Source: Elusimicrobia bacterium GWA2_56_46
Lineage (GTDB): Bacteria > Elusimicrobiota > Elusimicrobia > Elusimicrobiales > UBA9959
DNA: 64,000 nt
Assembly: GCA_001799575.1 (NCBI GenBank)
Contig: MGTT01000011.1
Coordinates: 124,001 to 188,000 of the forward strand
Direction: 5' to 3'
Shown here: piece by piece, positions 47,234 through 56,953 of the stretch
Position numbering within the stretch: the stretch's first letter is position 1
How the letters are laid out: the number at the start of each line of letters is the position of its first letter
Position numbers and translations under genes: made by a program
The notes under the pieces: generated by a model
The model's database searches: none
What the model was told of the DNA's origin: nothing
Seen by the model: only the letters and a program-made list of their open reading frames with translations

Positions 47234-48136
47234 CTAAACCCGGTCCAGCTGGGTGGCTTTCAGGTTCTTCAGATATTCTATAAGGCTCCTGTGCCGCGCG
47301 AGCCCGGCTTTTCCGGTTTTCTGACAGATGTAAAAGTTGTCCTCCACCAGTTTCAGGCGCGGAAACACGTCCACAAGGGTTCCGGCCCTTAATTCTTTCA
47401 GCACGCAGTACCTGGGCACGAAGCCCGCGCCCAGCCCCTCTATAGCGGCGTTTATTATGCCGCGTATATGGTTTATCTCTGTGATGTTCCTGAATTCCGG
47501 TCTCTCGGCCCGCGCCACGGCGTTACGGAAATTATCCCACCATTGGCCGTCTTTGTCCAGCGACAGCGTATTACAGCGGGAAAGATCCGCCGGAACCTTG
47601 ATGCGGTTTCTCTTCACGTACTCCTGCGACGCTATCACCGCGTACTCCTCGCGGAAAAGCGGTATTTTCTCAAGACCTTCCGCTTTATGATCCCTGCAAT
47701 CGATAATGATATCCACTTCGTCGTTCAAAAGCGGTTTAAGCAGTTCGTGGCGGAACTGGAAGTCTATATGTATACCCGGATTCTTTTTAATAAAGCCTTT
47801 CAGATATTTTACCAGGAGCGTGGTGCCGAACTCCACCGTGGCGCCGAGCTTTATAATGCCGGCGTTCCTGTTCTTGGCGGCGGCCATCAGCTCTTCCGCT
47901 TTCTCCAGTTCATAAAAAACGGTTTCGCAGGTTTTGTAAAGGATCCTGCCGGTTTCGGTGAGAACCGGCTTATTCCCGGTCTTCCTGAAAAGATCGTCCT
48001 TCACGCTTTTGGAAAGTTTCGCCACGGAGTGGCTGACCGCGGACTGCGTAACATACAGTTTTTTGGACGCCTCGGTGTAATTGAGCGTCTGCGCCACGGT
48101 GAAAAATGTTTTAAGCTGGTAAAGGTCAAGCGCCAT
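47234..48136 (-). CDS. LysR family transcriptional regulator
   Basis: MALDLYQLKTFFTVAQTLNYTEASKKLYVTQSAVSHSVAKLSKSV. Confidence 0.95.
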   Translation of the reverse strand: MALDLYQLKTFFTVAQTLNYTEASKKLYVTQSAVSHSVAKLSKSVKDDLFRKTGNKPVLTETGRILYKTCETVFYELEKAEELMAAAKNRNAGIIKLGATVEFGTTLLVKYLKGFIKKNPGIHIDFQFRHELLKPLLNDEVDIIIDCRDHKAEGLEKIPLFREEYAVIASQEYVKRNRIKVPADLSRCNTLSLDKDGQWWDNFRNAVARAERPEFRNITEINHIRGIINAAIEGLGAGFVPRYCVLKELRAGTLVDVFPRLKLVEDNFYICQKTGKAGLARHRSLIEYLKNLKATQLDRV

Positions 48137-48231
48137 ACGTATTTTATTCATACCCGGCATGAATACTATGAATTATACTAATTATGCCGCAATTGTTAAC
48201 ATTTACTGAAATAAATTACACGGAGGAGAGA

Positions 48232-49860
48232 ATGAACACCATTTTCCAGGTTCCCAAACCCGTCAACGAGCCCCTGCTGGACTACGCGCCCGGCAGCCCC
48301 GGACGCAAAGAACTCAAATCCAGACTCGCCGAACTGAGGAGCCGGGTGATAGAGATCCCGCTGATTATAGACGGAAAAGAAGTGCGCACCGGCAGGATCA
48401 CCGACATCGTAATTCCGCACGAAAAGAGGAAAGTGATAGGCCGCTTCCACAGGGCCGGCCCCGCGGAAGTGCGGCTGGCCTTAGAAGCCGCCTCCAGAGC
48501 GAAGCAAACCTGGGGCAAAATGCCCTGGCACGCCCGCGTCTCCGTGTTCCTGAAAGCCGGGGAACTGCTGGCCGGGCCCTGGCGCCAGACACTGAACGCG
48601 GCCACTATGCTGGGCCAGTCCAAGAACGCCTATCAGGCCGAAATCGACGCGGCCTGCGAACTGGTGGATTTCTACCGCTTCAACGCTTATTTCGCCGAAC
48701 GGATCTACGCGCAGCAGCCCCTCTCCCCGCTTGGTTCCTGGAACTACATGGACTACAGGCCGCTGGAGGGATTCGTGTTCGCCGTATCGCCGTTCAATTT
48801 CACTTCCATAGCGGGAAACCTGACCGCCGCCCCGGCAATTATGGGCAATACGGTAGTATGGAAACCGGCCTCCGCCGCCGTTTACTCGGGGTATTTCCTT
48901 ATGAAACTGTGGCAGGCGGCCGGCCTGCCCGACGGCGTCATCAATATGCTGCCCGGCTCCGGAGGCGAGGTGGGCAGCCCCATAATAGACAGCCCGGACT
49001 TCATGGGCCTGCACTTCACCGGCTCCACCACAGTATTCAACGGCATGTGGAAAACAATAACCGGCAACCTGGACAAATACCGCGGCTACCCGCGTATCGT
49101 GGGCGAGACCGGCGGCAAGGACTTCATCTTCGCCCACGAATCCTGCGACACCGAAGCGCTTAAAACCGCCATAGTACGCGGCGCCTATGAATACCAGGGC
49201 CAGAAATGCTCGGCGGCCAGCCGCTCTTATATCCCGCGCTCCGTCTGGGAGAAAATAAAAGACGATCTTGTGGCGCAGATAAAAGGCCTGAAAATGGGCC
49301 CGGCCGAGGATTTCACGAACTTCATGAGCGCGGTCATAGATAAGGCGGCTTTCGACAATATAAAGGGCTATATAGACTTTGCCAAGGCCTCACCGGACGC
49401 GAAGATCCTTGCCGGCGGCGGCTGCGATGACTCCGAGGGCTGGTTCATAGAGCCAGCGCTTATCGAAACCTCGGATCCGCGATTCAAGACCATGCGGGAG
49501 GAGATCTTCGGGCCGGTGATGACGGTGTATGTATATGAGGACGGAAAGTTCGAGGAGACGCTGCGCCTGTGCGACGCCGCTTCCCCCTACGCCCTGACGG
49601 GAGCCGTCTTCGCGCAGGATCGCGCGGCGGCGCTGAAGGCGGCGGACGCGCTGGAACACGCGGCCGGCAACTTCTACATCAACGACAAGCCTACCGGAGC
49701 CGTGGTGGGCCAGCAGCCTTTCGGCGGCGCCCGGGCCTCCGGGACCAACGACAAGGCGGGTTCGCTTCTGAATATGATGCGCTGGACCTCGCCGCGCACC
49801 GTGAAAGAAAACTTTGTTCCACCCACGGACTATAAATATCCGTTCATGGCGGAAAAATAA
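48232..49860 (+). CDS. L-glutamate gamma-semialdehyde dehydrogenase-type aldehyde dehydrogenase
   Basis: VNEPLLDYAPGSPGRKELKSRLAEL; VGETGGKDFIFAHESCD; YQGQKCSAASRSYIP; GGAGGAGAG RBS. Confidence 0.93.
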   Translation: MNTIFQVPKPVNEPLLDYAPGSPGRKELKSRLAELRSRVIEIPLIIDGKEVRTGRITDIVIPHEKRKVIGRFHRAGPAEVRLALEAASRAKQTWGKMPWHARVSVFLKAGELLAGPWRQTLNAATMLGQSKNAYQAEIDAACELVDFYRFNAYFAERIYAQQPLSPLGSWNYMDYRPLEGFVFAVSPFNFTSIAGNLTAAPAIMGNTVVWKPASAAVYSGYFLMKLWQAAGLPDGVINMLPGSGGEVGSPIIDSPDFMGLHFTGSTTVFNGMWKTITGNLDKYRGYPRIVGETGGKDFIFAHESCDTEALKTAIVRGAYEYQGQKCSAASRSYIPRSVWEKIKDDLVAQIKGLKMGPAEDFTNFMSAVIDKAAFDNIKGYIDFAKASPDAKILAGGGCDDSEGWFIEPALIETSDPRFKTMREEIFGPVMTVYVYEDGKFEETLRLCDAASPYALTGAVFAQDRAAALKAADALEHAAGNFYINDKPTGAVVGQQPFGGARASGTNDKAGSLLNMMRWTSPRTVKENFVPPTDYKYPFMAEK

Positions 49861-49892
49861 AACACTCGCTCTCCGAAATAACGGGAGAACGC

Positions 49893-50336
49893 TTAGCGTT
49901 TGCCGGTGCTGCCGTAGCCGCCTTCGCCTCTTGTGGTCGCAGCAAGCTCTACTGCTTCCGTAAAGGCCGCATATTCGACTTTGTTGAACACCATCTGGGC
50001 TATTTTTTCGCCTTTTTTGATCTCGTAGGAGTTATCGGGGTCGTGATTAATAACGATGACCCCCACCTCGCCCCGGTAGGGCGCGTCCACGGTGCCGGGC
50101 GTGTTCAGCACCGTTATGCCGTGCTTTAGCGCCAGCCCGGACTTGGGCCTCACCTGCCCCTCATACCCGCGCGGGATAGCCATCTTAAGACCGGTGGGGA
50201 CAAGCACGCGCTCTCCGGGCTTTAAATTAAAATTCCCGCCCGCGTAAAGATCCACGCCGGCGTCTCCCTCGTGCGCGTAAGAAGGCATTTTTGCGTCGTC
50301 GTTAAGTTTTTGAATCGTTACTTCAAGCTTATTCAT
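49893..50336 (-). CDS. dut: dUTP diphosphatase
   Basis: PSYAHEGDAGVDLYA; RPKSGLALKHGITVLNTPGTVDAPYRGEVGVI; TTRGEGGYGSTGKR. Confidence 0.97.
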   Translation of the reverse strand: MNKLEVTIQKLNDDAKMPSYAHEGDAGVDLYAGGNFNLKPGERVLVPTGLKMAIPRGYEGQVRPKSGLALKHGITVLNTPGTVDAPYRGEVGVIVINHDPDNSYEIKKGEKIAQMVFNKVEYAAFTEAVELAATTRGEGGYGSTGKR

Positions 50337-50350
50337 TAATTTTTATCCTC

Positions 50351-50379
50351 CACGCTGTCCACTGATCACTGACCACTGC
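50351..50379. repeat. Heptamer family C array (CACTGACC)
   Basis: GTCCACTGATCACTGACCACTGC. Confidence 0.7.
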
Positions 50380-50384
50380 TTTAT

Positions 50385-51110
50385 CTATCCGCGTATCTCG
50401 CACTTGGGCAGATAACCCGTAACTTCCTTCTTCATCTCTTCCAGCAGCCGCGGCGGTGTTTCCGGAAAGCTCTCCAGCCGGGGATCCAGAAGACCGTCTT
50501 TCCTGGGCACAAATTTCTGTATGTAATATTTATGCTGGACGCCGCCTGTGACTTCCGCTATCATTTTGGCGGTCTCGGCCATTTCGGACGCGGTGAAGAA
50601 ACTGATCTCTTCTCCGCCCCTCACCACCGGCGCCGCCGTGGTGCGGAATTCATAATCCGGGAACCTGGCCGCTATGCGCATACCGTCGAACATCGCGGCC
50701 TCGGCGCCCGGCCTGCCTGACACTTTAGCCCACAAACTGCGCGGCCCTTTCACGTCCATCGCCGTATAATCCACCAGTTTTTCCGCCAGCAGGCGGCTTA
50801 AAACTTCGGGCGAACCGCCGTTAGTGTCCAGTTTCACCGCCAGATCCGCGGCTTTAAGCCGGGTCAGAAACGGAATCAGGCCGGGCTGAAGCGTGGGCTC
50901 GCCGCCGCAAACGACAACCCCGTTGACCCACCGGCGCGCGCCGGCCAGGTATTCAAGGAACTCGTCCCCGCTTATCAGGGCGGCCTCGTCAAGTATGGGC
51001 TTGGCGTGGCAGGCCGGACACAGGTAATCGCAGCCGGGGACAAAAGCCACGGCCGCTATCTTACCGGGGTAATCTATCAGATTAAAGCCCAGCGCCGCGC
51101 GTATCTTCAT
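50385..51110 (-). CDS. nrdG: Anaerobic ribonucleotide reductase activating protein (radical SAM)
   Basis: GFNLIDYPGKIAAVAFVPGCDYLCPACHAKPIL; VVCGGEPTLQPGL. Confidence 0.9.
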   Translation of the reverse strand: MKIRAALGFNLIDYPGKIAAVAFVPGCDYLCPACHAKPILDEAALISGDEFLEYLAGARRWVNGVVVCGGEPTLQPGLIPFLTRLKAADLAVKLDTNGGSPEVLSRLLAEKLVDYTAMDVKGPRSLWAKVSGRPGAEAAMFDGMRIAARFPDYEFRTTAAPVVRGGEEISFFTASEMAETAKMIAEVTGGVQHKYYIQKFVPRKDGLLDPRLESFPETPPRLLEEMKKEVTGYLPKCEIRG

Positions 51111-54100
51111 TTCGGGGTCTTTACGGTGTAGGCATCCTCCACCATCTTGAAGTATTCTACTTCTTTGCGGTGGAGCGGCTTACCGCGCCTGAATTCCAGT
51201 TCGTAGCGGCTCATCGTGCCGTTATTCTTTACCAGCACCGTGGGAATAGGATCCAGCGGCACGTTCCACTTCGCGGCCGCCATGCGGCTGTCCTGATTGG
51301 ACAGGTCGTGGAACTCGACCGGGATCTCCACTCCCTGGGACTTGAGGGCTTTCGTCAGGCTGGCCTTGGCCTCTTCGCACATACTGCAGCCTTCCTTGCC
51401 GAAGACCATCACTTTCTTGGAGGGATCTTTTTCGTAGAGCCAGGCGACGCTGGGAGCGAAGCTGGCGTACTGACCGGCCACGGCCTCGCGGGCGCGGCTT
51501 ATGCCGAGCTGGGAATCGTTCCAACCGCTGAGATTGCTGAAGTAGCCCACGATCTTGGTGCGTTTGGTAACGTCCTCGCTGCCGCACTTGCCGCACTTGT
51601 CCTTGAAGCCGAAGTAATTGGTGTGGCAGTTATTACAGTGGGTGAACTCCGGCGACACGGTGATCTGCGAAGCCCGCGTATTCCGATAGGTTCTTTCCAC
51701 CAGGGCGGCTATGGAAGCGGGCGGGATCTGGGATTCGCCGCAGTAGACGTGAATGATGGAACCGGACTCGATCATATCGTGGAACTTGGACTGGAGCTCT
51801 ATCCTGTCTATTATGGAGACGTCGGCGCCGGGGTTCAGGTGCACGGAGTTTGTGTAGTAAGGGGCTTTCTTTATGTCTCCCTTAATCACTTTCCTGGATT
51901 CCGGATATCTGTTCAGGTCGCCCTTGGCCAGCTTCTGCGTGGCCGACTCTGCGGGAGTTTCCTCCAGCGTTATCTTAAGGGCGTGCCTGGCGCGCAGTTT
52001 GCCGATATTCTGATACATATGGTCTATGATCTTCAGGCCGGTTTCGTAAGCTTCTTTGGTTTCGTGGAGTTCTTTGCCGGTCAGGTACTGAACCGCTTCG
52101 TTAAGGCCGATAAGGCCCATTATATAAGTGGCTTTGTTGAGATCCACATAGGGCGTGCCGTCGTCCGAGGGGAGGCCCAGCGAGCGCAGCGGACTGCCGT
52201 CCGTGTCGAGCAGCGTCTGCGTATAGGCTTTCTTCTGAAGATGGGCCTTAACGGCCAGCTCCATGGCCTTGTCTATCTGCTTCAGCGTTCCGGGCAGGGT
52301 CTTGCCCCTGAAAGAGGCCTGAGGCAGGTTTATGGTCACGTTCTGGAAGCCGGTGAAGCGTATGCGCTCCGGATGTTTGAGCAGGAACGGGTCGGTGACT
52401 TTTTCTTTCAGCCGGCAGCACTGGGCGAGCGTGGCCCCGGCCCCGTCGCGGTCGAACATGAAGTAGGTGGAACCGTTCTTGGCGGCCAGGCGGCAGCCGT
52501 ATTCGTAAACTTCCCTTTCGTCTGGATTTTCGAGGGCTTCTTTGCCGACATGCAGGTCGCATTTGGGGAAAGCGAACTGTATGCCGTACTTGTCGCCGTC
52601 CTCCCAGACCTTCATCAGTTCTATGGCGAATTCCTGCGCGGTCCTGACCAGGCGCGGATCTCCGTAGGTGATGAATCGGCGCCCGTCGGACGGATGAACG
52701 ACGTCGCCGTTGCGTGAATCTCCCTCCGCGCCCTTGAAGCGCGGCGCTTCGTCCGCCATTTCCACGCGGCCTTCTTTATCCTCGATCATATACTTTCCGC
52801 CGGGCCCCATGGCCGGCACGTTGTGCATATACTGCGGGACGCCGGTATGGATGTTGAAGTCTATGAACAGGGTCTGGCCGCCGCGCGAGAAAGCGTTCTG
52901 GCTGGCCGAAAAGATCAGGTTCTGCGCTATCTGGCGCATCTCTTTCCTGGAAAGTTTGTTCAGTTCGCGGGTCTCGCCGGTCTTTCTGAAATAAGGCACG
53001 CCGGTACCGTCGGTAAACGAAACGGTTCCCGCCTCCACCATGGCCTCCAGGGCGTCTTTCTTTATCTTGACGGTCTTGCCTTCCAGCTCGCCTTCCACCA
53101 GTATCTCGGGGCAATTGAGCATGGGCGCGTAAAGGATGTTAAGGAAACCGAATCCCAGGGCGCCCGCGTAACGGGACTGCATGGAGGCCAGAAAGGTCTG
53201 GATATGCCCGTTCAGAACCATGGCGGATCTGGCGGGCCGGGATTTATTCTGCAGATTGGACACGATCCTGTCCAGGCCGTATTTCTTTATATATTCCACG
53301 GAGTGGCTGGAGCAGTACACCCGCTGGGGGTAACCCAGGTCATGGATATGGATGGCGCCGTTATTATGCGCCTCGGCTATTTCCTCGGAAAAGACCTTGC
53401 GCAGGTTATACTGCTTCAGGACGTATTCCGCTATGCCCAGATTGACCGCCTCGGGATTGTTGGAGGTGATATTGGAGTTTTCCTTGCTGCTGCCTACCAC
53501 CAGGGACTCGATGGTGGACAGCGGCATGGCCAGGGCGGAATTCTTCAGCGGTATACCCATCATGGACAAATGGGCCTCGGAAATGCGGCGCAGGAACTGG
53601 GTGTCGAAATTTTTGGTGCCGTACTTGTCGGACAGTTCGTAGGCGTCGTTCTCGGTTTCCTTGGCTATCATCTCGGCCAGATCCCGGGAGAGCTGGTACT
53701 CTTTTTCCAGGGCGTCGGCCAGTTTTTTACGGTCGAACGGCTCTATGGTTTCGTTAGTGATGGACTGCACCAGCAGCATCTGGTCGGTGATATCGGCGCG
53801 GGCGCTCCTCTTTTTCACGGTGAGGCCGCTCTTGCGTACGCGGGAACGGTCCAGGGCGTAGGATTCGAACTTGTCGGCGGTGCGGTCGAAACCTTTTTCG
53901 CGCAGCACCTCCACGCAGACGGCGTTGCTGTCGTCCACCGTGGGGATCTTTGAGCGCATGGTAAAATTGGCGCAAATGCGCCTGGCCACTTCATGGGCCA
54001 CTTCGATGGCTTTCTCTTCGTCGCGGCCGCCCAGCATATAGGCCGCCTTGTAGATGGCGGTCTTTATCTTTTCGACATTGAAAGGCGCCACTTTGCCGTC

Positions 54101-54136
54101 ACGCTTCTTTATCACTTTCGGAAAAAACTCGTTCAT
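51107..54136 (-). CDS. nrdD: Anaerobic (class III) ribonucleoside-triphosphate reductase with C-terminal glutaredoxin-like domain
   Basis: N-terminal ATP-cone; HIHDLGYPQRVYCSSHS; CNNCHTNYFGFKDKCGKCGSED; TKIVGYFSNLSGWND; KKVMVFGKEGCSMCEEAKASL. Confidence 0.93.
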   Translation of the reverse strand: MNEFFPKVIKKRDGKVAPFNVEKIKTAIYKAAYMLGGRDEEKAIEVAHEVARRICANFTMRSKIPTVDDSNAVCVEVLREKGFDRTADKFESYALDRSRVRKSGLTVKKRSARADITDQMLLVQSITNETIEPFDRKKLADALEKEYQLSRDLAEMIAKETENDAYELSDKYGTKNFDTQFLRRISEAHLSMMGIPLKNSALAMPLSTIESLVVGSSKENSNITSNNPEAVNLGIAEYVLKQYNLRKVFSEEIAEAHNNGAIHIHDLGYPQRVYCSSHSVEYIKKYGLDRIVSNLQNKSRPARSAMVLNGHIQTFLASMQSRYAGALGFGFLNILYAPMLNCPEILVEGELEGKTVKIKKDALEAMVEAGTVSFTDGTGVPYFRKTGETRELNKLSRKEMRQIAQNLIFSASQNAFSRGGQTLFIDFNIHTGVPQYMHNVPAMGPGGKYMIEDKEGRVEMADEAPRFKGAEGDSRNGDVVHPSDGRRFITYGDPRLVRTAQEFAIELMKVWEDGDKYGIQFAFPKCDLHVGKEALENPDEREVYEYGCRLAAKNGSTYFMFDRDGAGATLAQCCRLKEKVTDPFLLKHPERIRFTGFQNVTINLPQASFRGKTLPGTLKQIDKAMELAVKAHLQKKAYTQTLLDTDGSPLRSLGLPSDDGTPYVDLNKATYIMGLIGLNEAVQYLTGKELHETKEAYETGLKIIDHMYQNIGKLRARHALKITLEETPAESATQKLAKGDLNRYPESRKVIKGDIKKAPYYTNSVHLNPGADVSIIDRIELQSKFHDMIESGSIIHVYCGESQIPPASIAALVERTYRNTRASQITVSPEFTHCNNCHTNYFGFKDKCGKCGSEDVTKRTKIVGYFSNLSGWNDSQLGISRAREAVAGQYASFAPSVAWLYEKDPSKKVMVFGKEGCSMCEEAKASLTKALKSQGVEIPVEFHDLSNQDSRMAAAKWNVPLDPIPTVLVKNNGTMSRYELEFRRGKPLHRKEVEYFKMVEDAYTVKTPK

Positions 54137-54148
54137 TATTAAACCCCT

Positions 54149-54598
54149 CTATTTTTTAATTGATCTGATCTCTTTTTCAAAGTCGGTGACATCCTCAAAG
54201 TCCTTGTATATGGATGCGAACCGTATGTACGCGACCTTGTCGAGCTTTTTAAGTCTTGCGGCCACCAGCTCCCCGATCCTCAGGCTTGAGATCTCGCTTG
54301 TGTCCTCGTTCCTCAAAGAGCTTTCTATTTCCCTCACAACCTCCTCTATCTCTCCTACCCCGACTTCCCGCTTCTGGCAGGCTTTGATGATGCCGCCCAT
54401 CAGTTTTTCCTTGGAAAAACTCTCGCGCCGGCCGTCTTTCTTCATGACGACCAGCGGGTGCGTCTCGATGCGCTCGTAAGTGGTGAACCTTTTGGAGCAC
54501 TTCTCGCATTCGCGCCGGCGCCTTATTTCAAAGGCTTCGGCGGAGTCGCGGCTGTCGGTGACTTTGGTGTCCTCCGCGCCGCAAAAATGGCATTTCAT
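54149..54598 (-). CDS. nrdR: Transcriptional repressor NrdR
   Basis: MKCHFCGAEDTKVTDSRDSAEAFEIRRRRECEKCSKRFTTYERIE. Confidence 0.97.
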   Translation of the reverse strand: MKCHFCGAEDTKVTDSRDSAEAFEIRRRRECEKCSKRFTTYERIETHPLVVMKKDGRRESFSKEKLMGGIIKACQKREVGVGEIEEVVREIESSLRNEDTSEISSLRIGELVAARLKKLDKVAYIRFASIYKDFEDVTDFEKEIRSIKK

Positions 54599-54774
54599 CC
54601 GTTTCCTCCAGAAACCGCATAGATACCGTCGGGAGGGCCGCTTCCCTCCGACGAAAAAACCACCATATCTTGTGTTTTCACCCTTTCACCCTACCATTAC
54701 TGGTAGTCCGGATATTCTAACACTAATTTAAAAACAAGCGCAAATCTTCATTGATGAACGCTGTTCAGACAGGC

Positions 54775-54838
54775 GGGGACGTCCTTGGTTAATTAGTTTT
54801 TTCCGTACGAAAAAAACTAATTAACCAAGGGCGTCCCC
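54775..54838. repeat. 64-bp near-perfect palindrome (REP/REPIN-like or bidirectional terminator)
   Basis: GGGGACGTCCTTGGTTAATTAGTTTTTTCCGTACGAAAAAAACTAATTAACCAAGGGCGTCCCC. Confidence 0.85.
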
Positions 54839-56953
54839 TCATGAGAGGTCTATCAGGTTCCACTTTTGGGCGTAGAGTTTCAGGAGGTTGTGACGCAGGC
54901 CGGCGTTTTCTTTTTTGGAGAGATACGGATCTTCCGCCAGCAGGGCATCCCTGTCCTCCATAACTTCCTTCAGCACTTCCTTGTCCCTCGCTATATCGGC
55001 GATCCTGAACTCCATGTCTCCGTGCTGCCTTACCCCCAGAACCTCCCCCACGCCCCTGATATAGCTGTCTTTTTTGCTTATCTCAAATCCGGAATTGGTG
55101 GAACACATCGCCTCGATCCGCTCCGCCCCCGCCGCCGAGGCCGAATGCGCGACCAGCAGGCACCGGGACTCCCACCGCCCGCGTCCCACCCGTCCTCTCA
55201 ACTGATGCAGACTCGCCAGACCGAACTGTTCCGCGTTATTTATGACCATTACGGTAGCGTTTGGAACGTCTATTCCCACTTCGATCACGGTGGTCGCCAC
55301 CAGCACGTCTATATCCCCGGCGGCGAACCTGTTCATCACCCGCTCTTTCTCCCGGCCCGGCATCCCCCCGTGCAGCATTTCCACCCTGCTGCCCCTGAAC
55401 GCTTCTTTCAGCCGCTCGAATTCCGCTTTCACTGATTTCAGGGTCTTTGCCTCTGATTCTTCTATCAAGGGATAAACTATATAAGCCTGCCGGCGCCTGG
55501 CAACCTCGGATCTGACGATCTTAAAAGCGGCTTCCTCGTCCACACTTTCCGTTTTCACCGGCCTGCGGCCCGGCGGCATATCGGTAAGCTCCGACAGGTC
55601 CAGATCGCCGTAAAGGGCCAGAAAAAGCGTGCGCGGGATGGGCGTGGCCGTCATGACCAGCATATCGGCCTTATCGCCCTTGCGCCGGAGGGCCGCGCGC
55701 TGCCTTACGCCGAAGCGGTGCTGCTCGTCTATCACTATCAGTCTCAGATCCCTGAACTTTACTTTTTCCTCCAGCACCGCGTGAGTGCCGATAACGATAT
55801 CTATCTCTCCTTTCTCAAGCCGGTCGAGGATGTCTTTTTTTTCTTTCGCTTTCACTCCGGACGTAAGCAGGGCGAAGCGGACATCGAGATCTTTCAGGTA
55901 TTTTTTAAAAGTCATGAAATGCTGTTCGGCTAGGATCTCGGTCGGAGCCAGAAAGGCGCCCTGGGCGCCGTTCTCCGCCGCCAGGAGCAGCGCGCTTATA
56001 GCCACCGCGGTTTTGCCCGAACCCACGTCACCCTCCAAAAGGCGGGCCATGGGGGCCGGGGCCGCCATATCGGAAAAGATCTCGTTTATGGCTCTTTTCT
56101 GGGAAGCGGTGAATTCAAAACCGAGTTTTTCCCTGAAAGGAGTTAAAAGACGTTTCCTGATCTCGTAGGTAAAGCCTTTGGCCGTGGCGCGGGTCTGCCG
56201 GCGCTTGACGGCCCAGGCCAGCGCCATGAGGAAAAGCTCCTCGTAGATAAACCGCCGGCGGGCTTCTTTAAGCTCGAAATAATTTTCCGGAAAATGGACG
56301 GCTTTCAGCGCCATGTCGCGCGCTATCAATGTCCTCCGGCCCAGTAGCCGCCCCGGCAGGAATTCCCCTTTCCCCGGCGCGTATTCCAGCACCGCTCTGT
56401 ACATCGCCGAACGCATGAATTTGGCGGTTATCCCCCCGGTCAGCGGGTAGACGGGAATAATGCGGTTGATATGAACGCGCTGGGCCAGCGGATCGTCCGC
56501 GCGGTAATACTCCTCCACCCGCAGGCGGGTCTTGAAAAGCGGATCCTCCGGAACGGCCGTCAGCCAGATCTTTTCTCCCGGTTTTATATCTTTGCGCAGC
56601 GGGGCGAAGACGTCGAAACGACGGCTATGGCTTTTGAACCAGCTGGCCTCGGCCTCGTAGCCCCCGGCGTCCATAACGGTCTTGAAGATCCGCAGCGAGC
56701 CGGAAGTATAAAGATCCCGCACCGACAGGATCTTGCCGAAGATGACGCAAACGCGCTCCACATAATCCAGATTCTCTTTCTGCGCGTTCAACCCCCGCCC
56801 TTTTTCCACAGCGGCCAAAGGGCGGGACAAGCGGCGGTCTTCCCACTTTTTCGGGAAATAAAAAAGCAGGTCGTCCACGGTCTCGATTCCGAGCTTTTTA
56901 AACAGCTCCGCGCGCGCGGGCCCTACCCCTTTCAGATACTGGATATCCGTCAT
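54839..56953 (-). CDS. recG: ATP-dependent DNA helicase RecG
   Basis: LKGVGPARAELFKKLGIETVDDLLFYFPKKWEDR; RLLEGDVGSGKTAVAISALLLA; VIDEQHRFGVRQR. Confidence 0.97.
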   Translation of the reverse strand: MTDIQYLKGVGPARAELFKKLGIETVDDLLFYFPKKWEDRRLSRPLAAVEKGRGLNAQKENLDYVERVCVIFGKILSVRDLYTSGSLRIFKTVMDAGGYEAEASWFKSHSRRFDVFAPLRKDIKPGEKIWLTAVPEDPLFKTRLRVEEYYRADDPLAQRVHINRIIPVYPLTGGITAKFMRSAMYRAVLEYAPGKGEFLPGRLLGRRTLIARDMALKAVHFPENYFELKEARRRFIYEELFLMALAWAVKRRQTRATAKGFTYEIRKRLLTPFREKLGFEFTASQKRAINEIFSDMAAPAPMARLLEGDVGSGKTAVAISALLLAAENGAQGAFLAPTEILAEQHFMTFKKYLKDLDVRFALLTSGVKAKEKKDILDRLEKGEIDIVIGTHAVLEEKVKFRDLRLIVIDEQHRFGVRQRAALRRKGDKADMLVMTATPIPRTLFLALYGDLDLSELTDMPPGRRPVKTESVDEEAAFKIVRSEVARRRQAYIVYPLIEESEAKTLKSVKAEFERLKEAFRGSRVEMLHGGMPGREKERVMNRFAAGDIDVLVATTVIEVGIDVPNATVMVINNAEQFGLASLHQLRGRVGRGRWESRCLLVAHSASAAGAERIEAMCSTNSGFEISKKDSYIRGVGEVLGVRQHGDMEFRIADIARDKEVLKEVMEDRDALLAEDPYLSKKENAGLRHNLLKLYAQKWNLIDLS

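Noticed and set aside
51170-52717. 515-aa plus-strand ORF
   Set aside because: Antisense shadow of nrdD.
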